From positions 992,001 through 1,056,000 of the forward strand of contig CAWCBG010000014.1 of NCBI GenBank assembly GCA_963793845.1: a stretch of 64,000 bases of DNA, in the 5' to 3' direction. The position numbers were made by a program, and so were the translations under genes. The notes under the pieces are model-generated. The model saw only the letters and a list, made by a program, of their open reading frames with translations, was not told the DNA's origin and searched no databases. Origin of the DNA: CAWCBG01 sp963793845. GTDB lineage: Bacteria > Acidobacteriota > Terriglobia > Terriglobales > Acidobacteriaceae. Below are positions 24,403-33,766 of the stretch, one piece after another (positions within the stretch are counted from its first letter, which is position 1; every line of letters begins with the position of its first letter).

Positions 24403-25204
24403 GTGTTTCCCCGTCTTGTGCATTTTGGTGATTTCGGCCTGCCGACTTACGGTGTGATGGCTGCGCTTGGCCTCATCTTCGGTCTCATGCTGATCGTGAA
24501 GCTGGGTCGTGAGCAAGGTCTCGATCCAGACAAACTCTGGAACCTTGGCATTATTGCGATCCTCTCCGGCATCGTCGGAGCCAAGCTGTTGATGGTTCTG
24601 GTTGATTTGGGCTACTATCGCGCGCATCTTGGTGAGCTGTTCAGCATCTCGACGCTGCAGGCCGGTAGGGGTGTGGTCGGGTGGAGTGCTGCTGGCGCTG
24701 GCGATGTGCATCTGGTACATGCGCCGGAACAATCTGCCCGTGTTGCGCACGTGCGACGTGTTCGCGCCCGGTCTGGCGCTAGGCCACGCCTTCGGGCGCG
24801 TGGGATGCTTTGCTGCTGGATGCTGCTACGGCCGGGAGACCCATGTGCCGTGGGCGGTAACCTTCACCAATCCGCTGGCCAACGAGATCGTCGGAACGCC
24901 GCTACACGTACCGCTCCATCCCACGCAGCTCTACGAGATGGTTCTGGAACTCTGCAACTGTCTGTTTCTCGTCTGGCTGATCCGCCGCAAGAAGTTCGAA
25001 GGCGAAATCATCGGGACCTACATGATCATCTACGGCGTTGGCCGATACTTCATCGAGTTTTTCCGCGGCGACCCCGGGCGTGGCGAGTTTCTGGGCTTCA
25101 TGTCAGGAACGCAGGGAATCGCGCTGGGACTGGTTATCTTCGGTGGGCTGCTGTGGCTGCGCCGCGCGCCATTGCGGCAACCGGAAGCTCTGAAAGCGGC
25201 GTAG
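24403..25204 (+). CDS. lgt: Prolipoprotein diacylglyceryl transferase (frameshifted in this sequence)
   Basis: Starts at GTG 24403 with FPRLVHFGDFGLPTYGVMA, the N-terminal Lgt segment, followed by several membrane helices. The frame changes at about 24665: removing one base of GGTAGGGG gives LQAGGVWSGGVLLA, the expected periplasmic loop. The second frame has the catalytic region HAFGRVGCFAAGCCYGRET, HPTQLYEM and YGVGRYFIEFFRGDPGR, and ends at 25204. Lgt attaches diacylglycerol to the lipobox Cys of prolipoproteins in the inner membrane and is normally essential in diderm bacteria, so a real inactivation is unlikely. It diverges from lhr. Confidence 0.9.
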
Positions 25205-25211
25205 GGAAGGA

Positions 25212-25412
25212 AGTTGTCAGTTGTCGGTGGCCAGTTGTCAGTATCGCTCTTCCGATCGCGACTTCTAGAGCTGTCATTCTGAGCGGAGCATGCGTCTGCC
25301 ATGGCGGACGAGTGCGCAGTCGAAGAACCCTATACCCGCAGCCAAGCCTTCGAGAAGGTATAGGGGTCTTTCGACTTCGCTCGTCGCGGCGACTCGCTTC
25401 GCTCAGGATGAC
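25212..25412. repeat. 7-nt-period array and two family C repeats
   Basis: 25213-25240 reads GTTGTCA GTTGTCG GTGGCCA GTTGTCA. From 25273, family C elements follow: GTCATTCTGAGC ... CAGTCGAAGAACCC, then CTATACC and GTATAGG arms, and TCGCTTCGCTCAGGATGAC. They are arranged head to head, allowing a long hairpin. Confidence 0.65.
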
Positions 25413-25489
25413 AATCTTGAATTCGCGAGCGACACTCTTCCTCGAGAGCAAACCTCCGCCGTGTTGTATCCTCAGGCGAACTTGAAAAC

Positions 25490-26545
25490 TTGAAACCCGA
25501 AACTGCTTTCCCCATCACGATCTCCGTCCCTCCTGACGCCGCCGGGCAGCGTCTCGATCAGTTTCTTGCCGCGCAGATTCCCGATGTCAGCCGGGTACGG
25601 GTTCGTACTCTGCTAGAAGCGGAGATGGCGCTGGTGAACGGCGCGGCTGCCAAGCCATCGCTCAAGCTCAAGGGCGGCGAAACCGTCACCGTGATTGGCG
25701 ATCCCGCGCCCCCGCCGATCAAGGCCATGGCGGAGGACATCCCGCTCGACGTGCTCTATGAAGACGAAGATCTGGCGATTATCAATAAGCCTGCCGGCAT
25801 GATGGTGCACGCCGGAGCTGGAGCGACAGAAGACGAGCGCAATCGCGGAACGCTGGTCAATGCGCTAATGCACCGCTTTGCTAACCTCTCGGAGGTTAGC
25901 GGCGACCTGCGCCCTGGGATCGTGCATCGGCTCGATAAGGAGACCAGCGGCCTCATCATCGTCGCCAAGAATGATGTTGCCCATCGCAAGCTCGGCGAGC
26001 AATTCGCCGGACGGCAGGTGAAGAAGCGCTACCTTGCGCTGGTGCATGGCTGGCCCGAGAGGCAGCGAGGTACCATCAGCGCCGAGATCAGCCGTGACAG
26101 CATCCGGCGCATCCGCATGACCACGCGCGGCAGCGGAGGCCGCACCGCCGTCTCGCACTACGAAGTGCGCGAGCGCATCGAATCGCGGTTTGGCAAGTTC
26201 GCGCTCGTGGATGTGCGTATCGAGACCGGGCGCACTCACCAGATTCGCGTGCACATGTCGTCGATCGGACATCCGGTGGTGGGCGACTCGCTGTATGGCG
26301 CGGCAGGTGTGCTGCGTGTGCAGGCCGCGGCCAAAGCTTCTTCCCGACGGAAACGGCAGCCTTATGCTGCGACAGAAGCGGCGCCTCATACACCCGAGGC
26401 CGTGCCTCAGGTGCTGCGTCTGGACCGAAATTTTCTTCATGCTGCGGCGATTGAGTTGGTCCACCCGCGCACCGGCCAACTGCTCTCGTTTGAGTCGCCG
26501 CTGCCGTCCGAATTGACGCGCTTCCTGGAGCACCTACGCTCATAA
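25490..26545 (+). CDS. rluD: RluD-like pseudouridine synthase (RluA family)
   Basis: 351 residues. Residues ~10-75 form an S4 RNA-binding domain (GQRLDQFLAAQIPDVSRVRVRTLL). The catalytic domain has PGIVHRLDKETSGLIIVAKND with the catalytic Asp in HRLDKETSG, GRTHQIRVHM and GHPVVGDSLYG. A basic insert of ~45 residues (around ASSRRKRQPY) separates the last two conserved segments (GDSLYG and LDRNFLHAA). RluD-type enzymes modify helix 69 of 23S rRNA; exact site specificity is inferred. The start is TTG; there is no ATG that would keep the S4 domain whole. Confidence 0.9.
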   Translation: MKPETAFPITISVPPDAAGQRLDQFLAAQIPDVSRVRVRTLLEAEMALVNGAAAKPSLKLKGGETVTVIGDPAPPPIKAMAEDIPLDVLYEDEDLAIINKPAGMMVHAGAGATEDERNRGTLVNALMHRFANLSEVSGDLRPGIVHRLDKETSGLIIVAKNDVAHRKLGEQFAGRQVKKRYLALVHGWPERQRGTISAEISRDSIRRIRMTTRGSGGRTAVSHYEVRERIESRFGKFALVDVRIETGRTHQIRVHMSSIGHPVVGDSLYGAAGVLRVQAAAKASSRRKRQPYAATEAAPHTPEAVPQVLRLDRNFLHAAAIELVHPRTGQLLSFESPLPSELTRFLEHLRS

Positions 26546-26574
26546 GCGCGCCGTCTGCAAATCCGCGCACCAGC

Positions 26575-26580
26575 TATAAT
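26575..26580 (+). promoter_or_regulatory. Candidate -10 box
   Basis: Exact TATAAT 11 nt before ATG 26592. The -35 region is weak (CTGCAA). If used, the transcript of the VWA gene would have a very short leader. Confidence 0.4.
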
Positions 26581-26591
26581 TGGGTCATCGC

Positions 26592-27764
26592 ATGAAGTAC
26601 TGGATCATCCTGTTCTTTCTGGTGTTGGTGACGTCACTGTTGGCAGCGCAGGCTGCCCCGCAGCAGCCGCTTCCTGAGGCGCCGTCCGCTAGTAAGTATC
26701 CTCCGCCGCCTCCTGCACCCCCTAAGGTCGCTCCTCCGCCTCAGACCTCCAGCGCGCCGGCCGGCGACGCTTCCGCGGCTTCAACCCAGCAGCCGTCTAC
26801 GACGCCCACATCGCCAGCCACCACTGGCGATCAGAGCAAGTCACCGGCACAGTCTGCTGCCGCCAAAGGAACGGCTGCGGCAGCGCCGGCGGAAGGCAAC
26901 GCCGGTGCTCCTGAGGACGAGCCGCTGACCGTCATCCGCAAGCAGGTGGACGAAGTAAGCGTCGTCTTTACTGTCACGGACAAGCGGGGCAAGTTCGTGA
27001 AAGACCTGACGCAGAACGATTTCCAGGTTCGCGATGACGGCAAGCCGCCGCAATCGATTCGCTACTTCAGCCGCGAGACCAACCTGCCGTTGCGCGTGGG
27101 GCTGCTCATCGACGCCAGCAATTCGGTGCGCGACCGCTTCAAGTTCGAGCAGGACGCGGCCATCGAGTTCTTGAACCAGATCATCCGGCCCCAGTACGAC
27201 AAGGCATTTGTCATCGGCTTCGATACCACCCCGGAGGTGACGCAGGACTTCACCGACGACACTGAGTTGCTTTCCAAAGGCGTGCGTATGTTGCGGCCCG
27301 GCGGCGGTACGGCCATGTACGATGCCATCTATTTTGCCTGCCGGGACAAGCTCATGTCGTACGACAAAGGCACCGTGGCTACGCGCCGTGCCATCATTCT
27401 GCTGAGCGATGGCGAAGACAACCAGAGCCGGGTGACCCGGGAGGAAGCGGTCGAGATGGCGCAACGTGCCGAGGTGATTATCTATGCGATTTCCACCAAC
27501 ACCAGCGGCATGAAGCTGCGTGGCGACAAAATTCTAGAACACTTCGCCGAAGAGACCGGCGGGCGGGCGTTCTTTCCTTTTAAGATTCAGGAAGTGGCCG
27601 ACGCCTTCTCGCAGATTCAGGACGAGCTGCGCAGCCAGTACAGCCTCTCCTACAAGCCGGCAAGCCTGGCGCCCAACGGCGAGTTCCATACCATCGCCAT
27701 CCTGGCCGATAACAAGAAGTACAAAGTACGTTCGCGAAAAGGATATTACGCGCCACGGCAATAA
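26592..27764 (+). CDS. Secreted VWFA-related protein of acidobacterial type
   Basis: 390 residues. Signal peptide MKYWIILFFLVLVTSLLAAQA, then a ~75-residue low-complexity linker of Pro, Ala, Ser and Thr. A beta domain (VVFTVTDKRGKFVKDLTQNDF) leads into a von Willebrand A domain with the MIDAS motif DASNSV, GGGTAMYDAI and LLSDGEDNQSR. This architecture is the VWFA-related domain expanded in Acidobacteria. It ends with a conserved SLSYKPASLAPNGEFHTI-type segment. The protein is probably extracellular or periplasmic and binds a metal through MIDAS; the partner is unknown. Start chosen at ATG 26592 (signal peptide) rather than TTG 26580. Confidence 0.88.
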   Translation: MKYWIILFFLVLVTSLLAAQAAPQQPLPEAPSASKYPPPPPAPPKVAPPPQTSSAPAGDASAASTQQPSTTPTSPATTGDQSKSPAQSAAAKGTAAAAPAEGNAGAPEDEPLTVIRKQVDEVSVVFTVTDKRGKFVKDLTQNDFQVRDDGKPPQSIRYFSRETNLPLRVGLLIDASNSVRDRFKFEQDAAIEFLNQIIRPQYDKAFVIGFDTTPEVTQDFTDDTELLSKGVRMLRPGGGTAMYDAIYFACRDKLMSYDKGTVATRRAIILLSDGEDNQSRVTREEAVEMAQRAEVIIYAISTNTSGMKLRGDKILEHFAEETGGRAFFPFKIQEVADAFSQIQDELRSQYSLSYKPASLAPNGEFHTIAILADNKKYKVRSRKGYYAPRQ

Positions 27765-27825
27765 GCGTGCTCGATCCGGGACGACAGAACGTATCGTGTG
27801 ACCACGACTGCATTTCCACACGAGA

Positions 27826-27854
27826 AAAAGCCGGAGACCTGCGCTCCGGCTTTT
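27826..27854. terminator. Bidirectional intrinsic terminator
   Basis: Stem AAAAGCCGGA / TCCGGCTTTT with a 9-nt loop, between the convergent VWA and PEP-CTERM genes. The A and T runs make it work on both strands. Confidence 0.88.
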
Positions 27855-27894
27855 CGCTAGGTGGATTTATTATCGGATGGCAGCCCAGGGTTGC

Positions 27895-28845
27895 TCAGAT
27901 CAGCCGCCGTTTCAGGAACCACCCCATCAGGCCGGTGCCCAGCAACAGCAAGGACGCCGGCTCCGGCGTGGCCGCAAAGAATCCGTCGGTGTTGCCGTTC
28001 GCGTCCACGTAGAAACCCACCAGCTGTCCCTTGTCGTTGATGCCATTGATGATGGTCGTGTCCACACCATTCGGATCGTTGACCTCGGTGTACGAACCAG
28101 CCGAATAGACAAACCCGTGCATGTTGCCGCTCGCGTCCTGGTAAAACCCTACGATCTGGCCGTTATTGTTCAGTCCGAGAGCTTGCGTCATGGTGGCGCC
28201 GGGATAGTCCAGGGTCGTCTCCGTGCTGCCCACCAGCAGAAATCCGTGGCTGTTGCCGCTGCTGTCGACATAGAACCCCACGACCATGCCCGCGTTGTTA
28301 ACGCTGGTCGCCTGGGCGCTGGTGTTGGAGGGCAAGTGGGAGTCGAGTGAGGTAAACGTGCCGCCCATTTCTGTGAACGGAAATTGGACACCGTTGATGT
28401 CCTGGTAGTATCCGGCGGTTTCGCTGTTGTTGTTGATGCCCAGAAGCTGGGTAAAGTTTGCGCCATTGGGATCATCGACCGTCATGAAGGTACTGCCTAT
28501 ATCGGTGAAACCGTGAGTTGCCCCACTATTGTCGATGTAGAACCCGTCTGTGTCGCCGCCGGCATTAATTCCGATTACCTGCGTCTGAGCAGCGCCGGGA
28601 TAGTTCTCCGGGGTGTAGTTGTTAGGCAGCGTGAGGGTGAAGCCGTTGTTTGGAACCATCGTGCCGTCCCCATAGTAGCCGGCGATGGTCATCGAGTTGT
28701 TGATGCCAAGCAACTGCGTGAATGCTGGATCGCCTGGGCTGATGATAGTTTGGAAGGTGTATTGGGCCCACGCGGGAGACGCCGTCACAAGTGCGACTAT
28801 TATGACGGTCCCTGCAATAAGCTGATTGCGATACGCCTTTAGCAT
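27895..28845 (-). CDS. PEP-CTERM protein with HAF-type repeats
   Basis: 316 residues from ATG 28845, supported by GAGG eight nt upstream. Signal peptide (IAGTVIIVALVTASPAWAQ) at the N terminus and PEP-CTERM tail (TPEPASLLLLGTGLMGWFLKRRLI) at the C terminus. Between them are six or seven repeats of ~45 residues of the form GINNxGxxxGxYxDxxGxxHGF, resembling the extracellular HAF repeat family and probably forming a beta-propeller-like fold. It is likely exosortase-processed and surface associated. Unlike the PEP-CTERM gene at 16790, it is monocistronic. Confidence 0.88.
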   Translation of the reverse strand: MLKAYRNQLIAGTVIIVALVTASPAWAQYTFQTIISPGDPAFTQLLGINNSMTIAGYYGDGTMVPNNGFTLTLPNNYTPENYPGAAQTQVIGINAGGDTDGFYIDNSGATHGFTDIGSTFMTVDDPNGANFTQLLGINNNSETAGYYQDINGVQFPFTEMGGTFTSLDSHLPSNTSAQATSVNNAGMVVGFYVDSSGNSHGFLLVGSTETTLDYPGATMTQALGLNNNGQIVGFYQDASGNMHGFVYSAGSYTEVNDPNGVDTTIINGINDKGQLVGFYVDANGNTDGFFAATPEPASLLLLGTGLMGWFLKRRLI

Positions 28846-28863
28846 TATGTTTTCCTCGCATGT

Positions 28864-29006
28864 GTGCACTCTCCTGACTTACTGAGAGAAGTTGGAGTGC
28901 ACCGCTACCGGACCTAGGTCCATGTTTGTTCTTCAACGAATGTGGTGAAAGGTTAAGCTCGGCAGGCCAGAACTTGAGCCATCGCACTTGGCGATGAGAT
29001 CTGGCC
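28864..29006 (-). promoter_or_regulatory. Two inverted repeats in the leader region of the HAF-repeat gene
   Basis: Arms GTGCACTC (28864-28871) and GAGTGCAC (28895-28902) are a perfect 8-bp inverted repeat 19 nt before the start codon. Further upstream a nested hairpin has outer arms GGCCAGA/TCTGGCC and inner arms CATCGC/GCGATG (28965-29006). The remaining sequence up to 29223 shows no gene and no clear promoter. Confidence 0.45.
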
Positions 29007-29223
29007 AACTTGGTCGCTGGTCCAAACTTTTGTGATCCCAGGAGCCCGGTGGACGGTGCGACCTATGTGCAGGAAATTATGCGGCAACTCTCGCCCAAGG
29101 CCAACTCTCGCAAGTGCTCAAGCGAAAATAAGTCTTGCTTTGGGCAAGAATGAGCAGGATTCGGCTGGATTCGATGCCCGTTCGTGAATACATATATAGA
29201 AAAAATCTGACTCGATGACATCT

Positions 29224-30024
29224 TCACTTCGGCCAGCGTGCTGACGTGTAGTTGATGGCTTCCTGCACATTCAACTCACGGGTCGATACGCCGGTGCGCA
29301 CGTAGAGCTTGGGATTCTCGCCATCGCGGAGATACACCGGACGGTGCGCCGGAGTCACAATCACGCGGCATACTTCTTTCTCTTCCATGCTGGTGAATAC
29401 GGTCTGCACGCTGTGGCAGGCATCGCCGCCCAGCTTGGTGGCGACCGCTGTCATCAGGACCTGCTCGAAGCCGTCGCGGTCGGGCTTCTTCAGCGTCTGG
29501 TAGTCCTGCTCCAAACCGAGAACTTTCCCGTCGTCGGCCACGCCGATCAGCAAGGTGCCGCCGTTGCCGTTCATGTAGCCGGCAAGCGTTTTCAAAACCA
29601 CGCCTTCGAGCGCCCGGTTCAGCTTGTTCTCACGGAGGTCCCAGCGAAACGAGGATTTGAATTCCAGGTTAGAGCTTTCTCCGCGTGCGATCAGGGTTGC
29701 CAGATCGCCTTCGAGCGCGGATTGCAATCGCGCGATCTGCTCCGAGCGCCGTTGCATGGTGGTGAACAGCGCCGCCGCCGACAGGCTGAGCACGATCCCG
29801 ACCAGCGCATAAAACGTGGTCTTGCGCGGAGTCTCGCCACGCAGCGAACGCCGCATCTGATCGAGCGCAAAACCTGTGCCGGTGCTGGCGGCGGGCGGGC
29901 GGAATTCCTCGAAGTACACGAACTCGTTCGTCGGATAAAGAATAAAGATACCGGCCAGCGCTCCGAAGATCACGGAGATGAGGTACACGCGGACTTGGGT
30001 TCGAATGCGCCAGGAAAGCTGCAC
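29224..30024 (-). CDS. Membrane-anchored AlbA_2 (Schlafen-type) domain protein
   Basis: 266 residues. Two membrane helices (VYLISVIFGALAGIFILY and FYALVGIVLSLSAAALF) enclose a ~55-residue loop. A short coiled segment leads to the AlbA_2 domain: ESSNLEFKSSFRWDL, LKTLAGYMNGNGGTLLIGV, DDGKVLGLEQDY. The domain ends with VYLRDGENPKLYVRTG. AlbA_2 domains are usually on soluble regulators or Schlafen-like nucleases, so the membrane anchor is notable. It is a single gene with unknown function, possibly nucleic-acid or nucleotide sensing at the membrane. Confidence 0.85.
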   Translation of the reverse strand: MQLSWRIRTQVRVYLISVIFGALAGIFILYPTNEFVYFEEFRPPAASTGTGFALDQMRRSLRGETPRKTTFYALVGIVLSLSAAALFTTMQRRSEQIARLQSALEGDLATLIARGESSNLEFKSSFRWDLRENKLNRALEGVVLKTLAGYMNGNGGTLLIGVADDGKVLGLEQDYQTLKKPDRDGFEQVLMTAVATKLGGDACHSVQTVFTSMEEKEVCRVIVTPAHRPVYLRDGENPKLYVRTGVSTRELNVQEAINYTSARWPK

Positions 30025-30169
30025 TGCTCACTCCGATTGAGATAACAAGTATTCTCACATAACAGTGTCATCGTGAGCGCAGCCGAAGGACTCCGGTGGT
30101 GTCCAGATCTGCGGGTGGCCCACCCTTGCCGCCTGCTCTTGGCGACAGGTTGGGCGGGTTGCGTGCTCG

Positions 30170-31408
30170 TCACTCAATTCGCTCGTGCCGGTATCCCGCC
30201 GCAGTGAGGGCTTCGAGCAGCGCCTCGATGTGCTCGGCTCCGCGCGTTTCCAGGGAAATGTCGATGGCGGTGTCGCCCAGGTTGACGCCGTAGTAGGTGC
30301 GGTCGTATTGGGTTTCGACGATGTTGGCGCGCTGATCGGCGATGATTCGGGTGAGCTCGTGCAGCGTGCCGGGACGGTCCATCAGGTGAATGCGCAGACG
30401 CATGCGGCGTCCGTCTTTGGCCAGGCCGCGCTCGATAATCTTGGCCAGCAGGCTGACATCGATGTTGCCGCCGCAGACCAGGACGGCGGTACGTTGATCA
30501 TGCAACGAAGTCTTGCCCTGCAGCAGTGCCGCCAACGCAACTGCGCCTGCCCCTTCAGCCAGCGTCTTCTCTTTTTCCAGCAGAACCAGAATCGCGTTGG
30601 CGATCTCCTCTTCGCCGGCGGTAACGATCTCATCCACGTAGCGCTGTGCAAGAGGAAGCGTCAGGTCGCCGGCGCGACGCACGGCAATGCCGTCGGCCAC
30701 CGTGCCCTGGGCGGGAATCGTCACCGGCTCCCCTGCCTCGACCGCGCGCAGCATCGACGGCAGCCGTTCCGTCTGAACCCCAACTATGCGAATCTTGGGA
30801 TTGCTCTCCTTGATGGCACACGCCACTCCGCCGATTAGTCCGCCGCCGCCAATGGGCACGACCACAGCCTGCAAGTCAGCGACCTGATGCAGCAGTTCCA
30901 GTCCGATCGAGCCCTGCCCGCTGATGACCTCCACGTCATCGAAAGGGTGCAGAAAGGTCATGCCGTGGCGGTCGCGGCATTCGAGCGCGTACGCGTATGC
31001 CTCATCGTAGTTCGCGCCATGCAGCACAACCTCGGCGCCAAAACCCTTGGTGGCCGTCACCTTCACCAGCGGCGTCATCAACGGCATCACGATCTGCGCC
31101 CGGATGCCGCGCTGGCAGGCGTGGTAGGCCACGGCCTGGGCATGGTTTCCGGCGCTGGCGGCAATAACGCCGCGCAGCTTCTCGCCGTCGCTAAGGGTGA
31201 GTATCTTGTTGAGCGCACCACGCTCCTTGAACGCGCCGGTGCGCTGCAGGTTGTCGAGCTTGAGATACACCTGCTGGCCGGTCATCTGCGAGAGATCGGC
31301 GGAGTGCCGGCACGGCGACGCGCTGATAAACGGACGGATGCGCGCGGTCGCCCGCTCGACACTCGCGAGCGATACCTCGTCGGGAATGGCCCTGCTACCC
31401 GCGAACAT
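30170..31408 (-). CDS. ilvA: Threonine ammonia-lyase (threonine dehydratase) with ACT domain
   Basis: 412 residues from ATG 31408 (a TTG at 31435 is also in frame). PLP-dependent fold type II enzyme: Lys in LQRTGAFKERGA binds PLP, ASAGNHAQ and VPIGGGGLIGG hold the substrate and phosphate. The C-terminal ~75 residues are a single ACT domain (IHLMDRPGTLHELTRIIADQRANI). It deaminates threonine to 2-oxobutanoate, the entry to isoleucine synthesis. The single ACT domain and the length match the shorter TdcB/IlvA-like group rather than the two-domain E. coli IlvA, so the physiological role (biosynthetic or catabolic) is not settled. Confidence 0.92.
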   Translation of the reverse strand: MFAGSRAIPDEVSLASVERATARIRPFISASPCRHSADLSQMTGQQVYLKLDNLQRTGAFKERGALNKILTLSDGEKLRGVIAASAGNHAQAVAYHACQRGIRAQIVMPLMTPLVKVTATKGFGAEVVLHGANYDEAYAYALECRDRHGMTFLHPFDDVEVISGQGSIGLELLHQVADLQAVVVPIGGGGLIGGVACAIKESNPKIRIVGVQTERLPSMLRAVEAGEPVTIPAQGTVADGIAVRRAGDLTLPLAQRYVDEIVTAGEEEIANAILVLLEKEKTLAEGAGAVALAALLQGKTSLHDQRTAVLVCGGNIDVSLLAKIIERGLAKDGRRMRLRIHLMDRPGTLHELTRIIADQRANIVETQYDRTYYGVNLGDTAIDISLETRGAEHIEALLEALTAAGYRHERIE

Positions 31409-31596
31409 ACGCAAGGTTACGCGTTTGAACCCCAACGTCCTGAAACACTCGGAAAAAGCTTAACCGCATAGCCACTCGAGCACCCCGCCTTTTGTAGTGA
31501 ATAAGTATTTCATATCTTCCTTCTTCTCTGTGTCCTCCGTGTCTCCGTGGTGAATGGGTTTTTCTGCCTCGCGAAACTCATGTAACGTAATACTCG

Positions 31597-33591
31597 ATGG
31601 GCCGCATCCACGTTCTCTCGGAAAACGTAGCCAACAAGATCGCCGCGGGCGAGGTGGTTGAGCGTCCTGCCTCGGTGGTGAAGGAGTTGCTGGAGAACTC
31701 GCTCGATGCCGGTGCCCGCCGCATCCGCGTCAACATCGAGGCCGGCGGCAAGAAGCTCATCCAGGTACTCGACGATGGCTGCGGCATGGTGCGTGACGAC
31801 GCCATGCTGGCCTTCGAGCGCCATGCCACCTCAAAGATTCGCAATGCGGACGATCTGCTGAGCGTGGCCACGCTTGGTTTTCGCGGGGAGGCTCTGCCCT
31901 CGATTGCCTCGGTCAGCCGCCTGCGCCTGGAGACGCATGCCCCCGAAGATGCTGCCGGAACTGTGGTCGAGATCGCCGGAGGCAAACTGCTGACCGTCGA
32001 AGAGGCCGGACTACCGCTCGGCACCTGCATCACGGTGCGCGACCTGTTCTTCAACATTCCCGCGCGCCGCAAGTTCCTGAAGGCCGAGTCGACCGAGCTG
32101 TCGCACATCGCGTCGCTGGTTACGCACTACGCGCTGGCGCATCCCGAAATGCATTGGGAGCTGCACTCCGCCACCAATGCCATGCTGATCGCGCCACCGG
32201 TGGCCGATCACGCGCAGCGCATCTACCAAGTGTTTGGCAAGGAGACACTAGACCAGTTGCTGCCCTTGAGCGCGCTGCTGCCGCTGGCGCGAGTCGGGCT
32301 GCCGCAGCCGCCACCATGGCGTCGCGACGAGGATTACGAAGAGCCGGTCGCCGGCGAGGTAACGCTGCATGGCTTCATCTCCAAGCCCGAGGTACAGAAG
32401 CTCAACCGCAATTCGATATTCATTTTCGTGAATGGCCGACTGATTCGCGACCGCGTAGTGCAGCACGCCTTGACCGAGGCCTATCGCAATATCATTCCGC
32501 CCACGGTCTACCCAGTGGTGCTTCTCTTTCTCGAGATGCCGGCGACTGAGGTCGACGTCAATGTGCATCCCTCGAAGACCGAAGTGCGCTTCCGCCAGTC
32601 GTCCGGCTTGCACGACTTCATTCGCGACTCGGTGCGGGCGGTGCTGATGAAGGCGCGACCTGTGCCGGCCTTCATGACGGAGATTCACGCGCAACCGTCG
32701 GCTTCGCCGTCGCTCTCGCCCTCGACGCGCGAGCTTGCCGCTGAGGGCGAGTTGGGAGTGACCGAAGCCGATGCGGCCTTCGCCTTGCATCCGCCTGAGC
32801 CTTTGCCGTTCAATGCGTCATTGCAGTTCGAAGGAGCCGCCATCGACATTCCTGCGAATGCCGCGATACCTGTGGCCCGATTCGCGCCACAGAGCTTCGG
32901 TGGCCCGGCTGTCGGCCCCGCCTTTGAATCCGCGACGGCCACTTTGCCGCGCAGCGAAAGCGGCTGCACTGTTGCGCTCGCGGATGACGACGCGCCTGTC
33001 GGTCTTGAATCGCTGACGAGTCTGAAGCCGTTAGGACAGATTCGCGACTCGTTTATCCTGGCGGTTAATCCACAAGGTCTGTGGATCATCGATCAGCATG
33101 TGGCGCACGAGCGCATTCTCTTCGAGAAGATTTTGCGGCAGCGCCTGGCCGAATCACCCGAACGCCAGCAGATGTTGATGCCGCTGCTGGTGGAACTCAC
33201 GCCCCGCCAGATGGCCGTGTTCGCAGAGATCTCCGACGAACTCAATCGCAACGGCTTCGAGGTGGAGCCCTTCGGTACACGCACGCTGGCGGTCAAGACC
33301 ACCGCCGCCGGAGTGGCAGCGGGCGAGGTCGAGCATCTGCTGCACGAAATCCTCGATCAGTTCGAGCGCGAGGAGCAGTTACTGAACCTGGAGAAGATTC
33401 GCACTGCCATCGCCGCCAGCATCGCCTGTCACGCCGCCATCAAGATCAACATGCCGCTGGAGCAGAACAAAATGGAGTGGCTGCTGCGCGAACTGGCCAA
33501 GACCGACTGCCCCATGAGCTGCCCGCACGGCCGTCCCGTGGTTCTGCGGTATTCTGTAAAGGATATCCAGAAGGCGTTCAAGAGAATCTAG
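31597..33591 (+). CDS. mutL: DNA mismatch repair protein MutL
   Basis: 664 residues. The GHKL ATPase N terminus has VANKIAAGEVVERPASVVK, ENSLDAGA, DDGCGM and GFRGEALPSIASV; NVHPSKTEVRF is the MutL signature. A variable linker (about 355-460) leads to the dimerisation domain, which carries IIDQHVAHERILFE. That matches the endonuclease motif DQHA(X)2E(X)4E except for Val in place of Ala, and with ACHAAIKI and CPHGRPVVL it suggests a nicking-competent MutL. This fits an organism without MutH. The gene stands alone, followed by short-period repeats. Confidence 0.95.
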   Translation: MGRIHVLSENVANKIAAGEVVERPASVVKELLENSLDAGARRIRVNIEAGGKKLIQVLDDGCGMVRDDAMLAFERHATSKIRNADDLLSVATLGFRGEALPSIASVSRLRLETHAPEDAAGTVVEIAGGKLLTVEEAGLPLGTCITVRDLFFNIPARRKFLKAESTELSHIASLVTHYALAHPEMHWELHSATNAMLIAPPVADHAQRIYQVFGKETLDQLLPLSALLPLARVGLPQPPPWRRDEDYEEPVAGEVTLHGFISKPEVQKLNRNSIFIFVNGRLIRDRVVQHALTEAYRNIIPPTVYPVVLLFLEMPATEVDVNVHPSKTEVRFRQSSGLHDFIRDSVRAVLMKARPVPAFMTEIHAQPSASPSLSPSTRELAAEGELGVTEADAAFALHPPEPLPFNASLQFEGAAIDIPANAAIPVARFAPQSFGGPAVGPAFESATATLPRSESGCTVALADDDAPVGLESLTSLKPLGQIRDSFILAVNPQGLWIIDQHVAHERILFEKILRQRLAESPERQQMLMPLLVELTPRQMAVFAEISDELNRNGFEVEPFGTRTLAVKTTAAGVAAGEVEHLLHEILDQFEREEQLLNLEKIRTAIAASIACHAAIKINMPLEQNKMEWLLRELAKTDCPMSCPHGRPVVLRYSVKDIQKAFKRI

Positions 33592-33594
33592 CGA

Positions 33595-33766
33595 CTAGCC
33601 ATAAGCTTTCAGCTTTTAGCCCCAAATATAAGTTGCCCTATTCGCTTGGGCAATCTGTTGGAGCTATCTTTTGCCGATCGTTGCGTAGGCTGGGAGCTGA
33701 AGGCTAAGAGCTAAGAGCTAAAAGCTATCCGAGTCGCGAAAGGCGAATCGCGAATAGCGGTTTCCC
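33595..33766. repeat. Three 7-nt-period arrays between mutL and the next gene
   Basis: 33592-33619 reads CTAGCGA CTAGCCA TAAGCTT TCAGCTT TTAGCCC; about 33691-33732 reads GCTGGGA GCTGAAG GCTAAGA GCTAAGA GCTAAAA GCTATCC; 33736-33763 reads CGCGAAA GGCGAAT CGCGAAT AGCGGTT, then TCCC before ATG 33767. The heptad words differ between arrays but keep the period. Confidence 0.7.
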
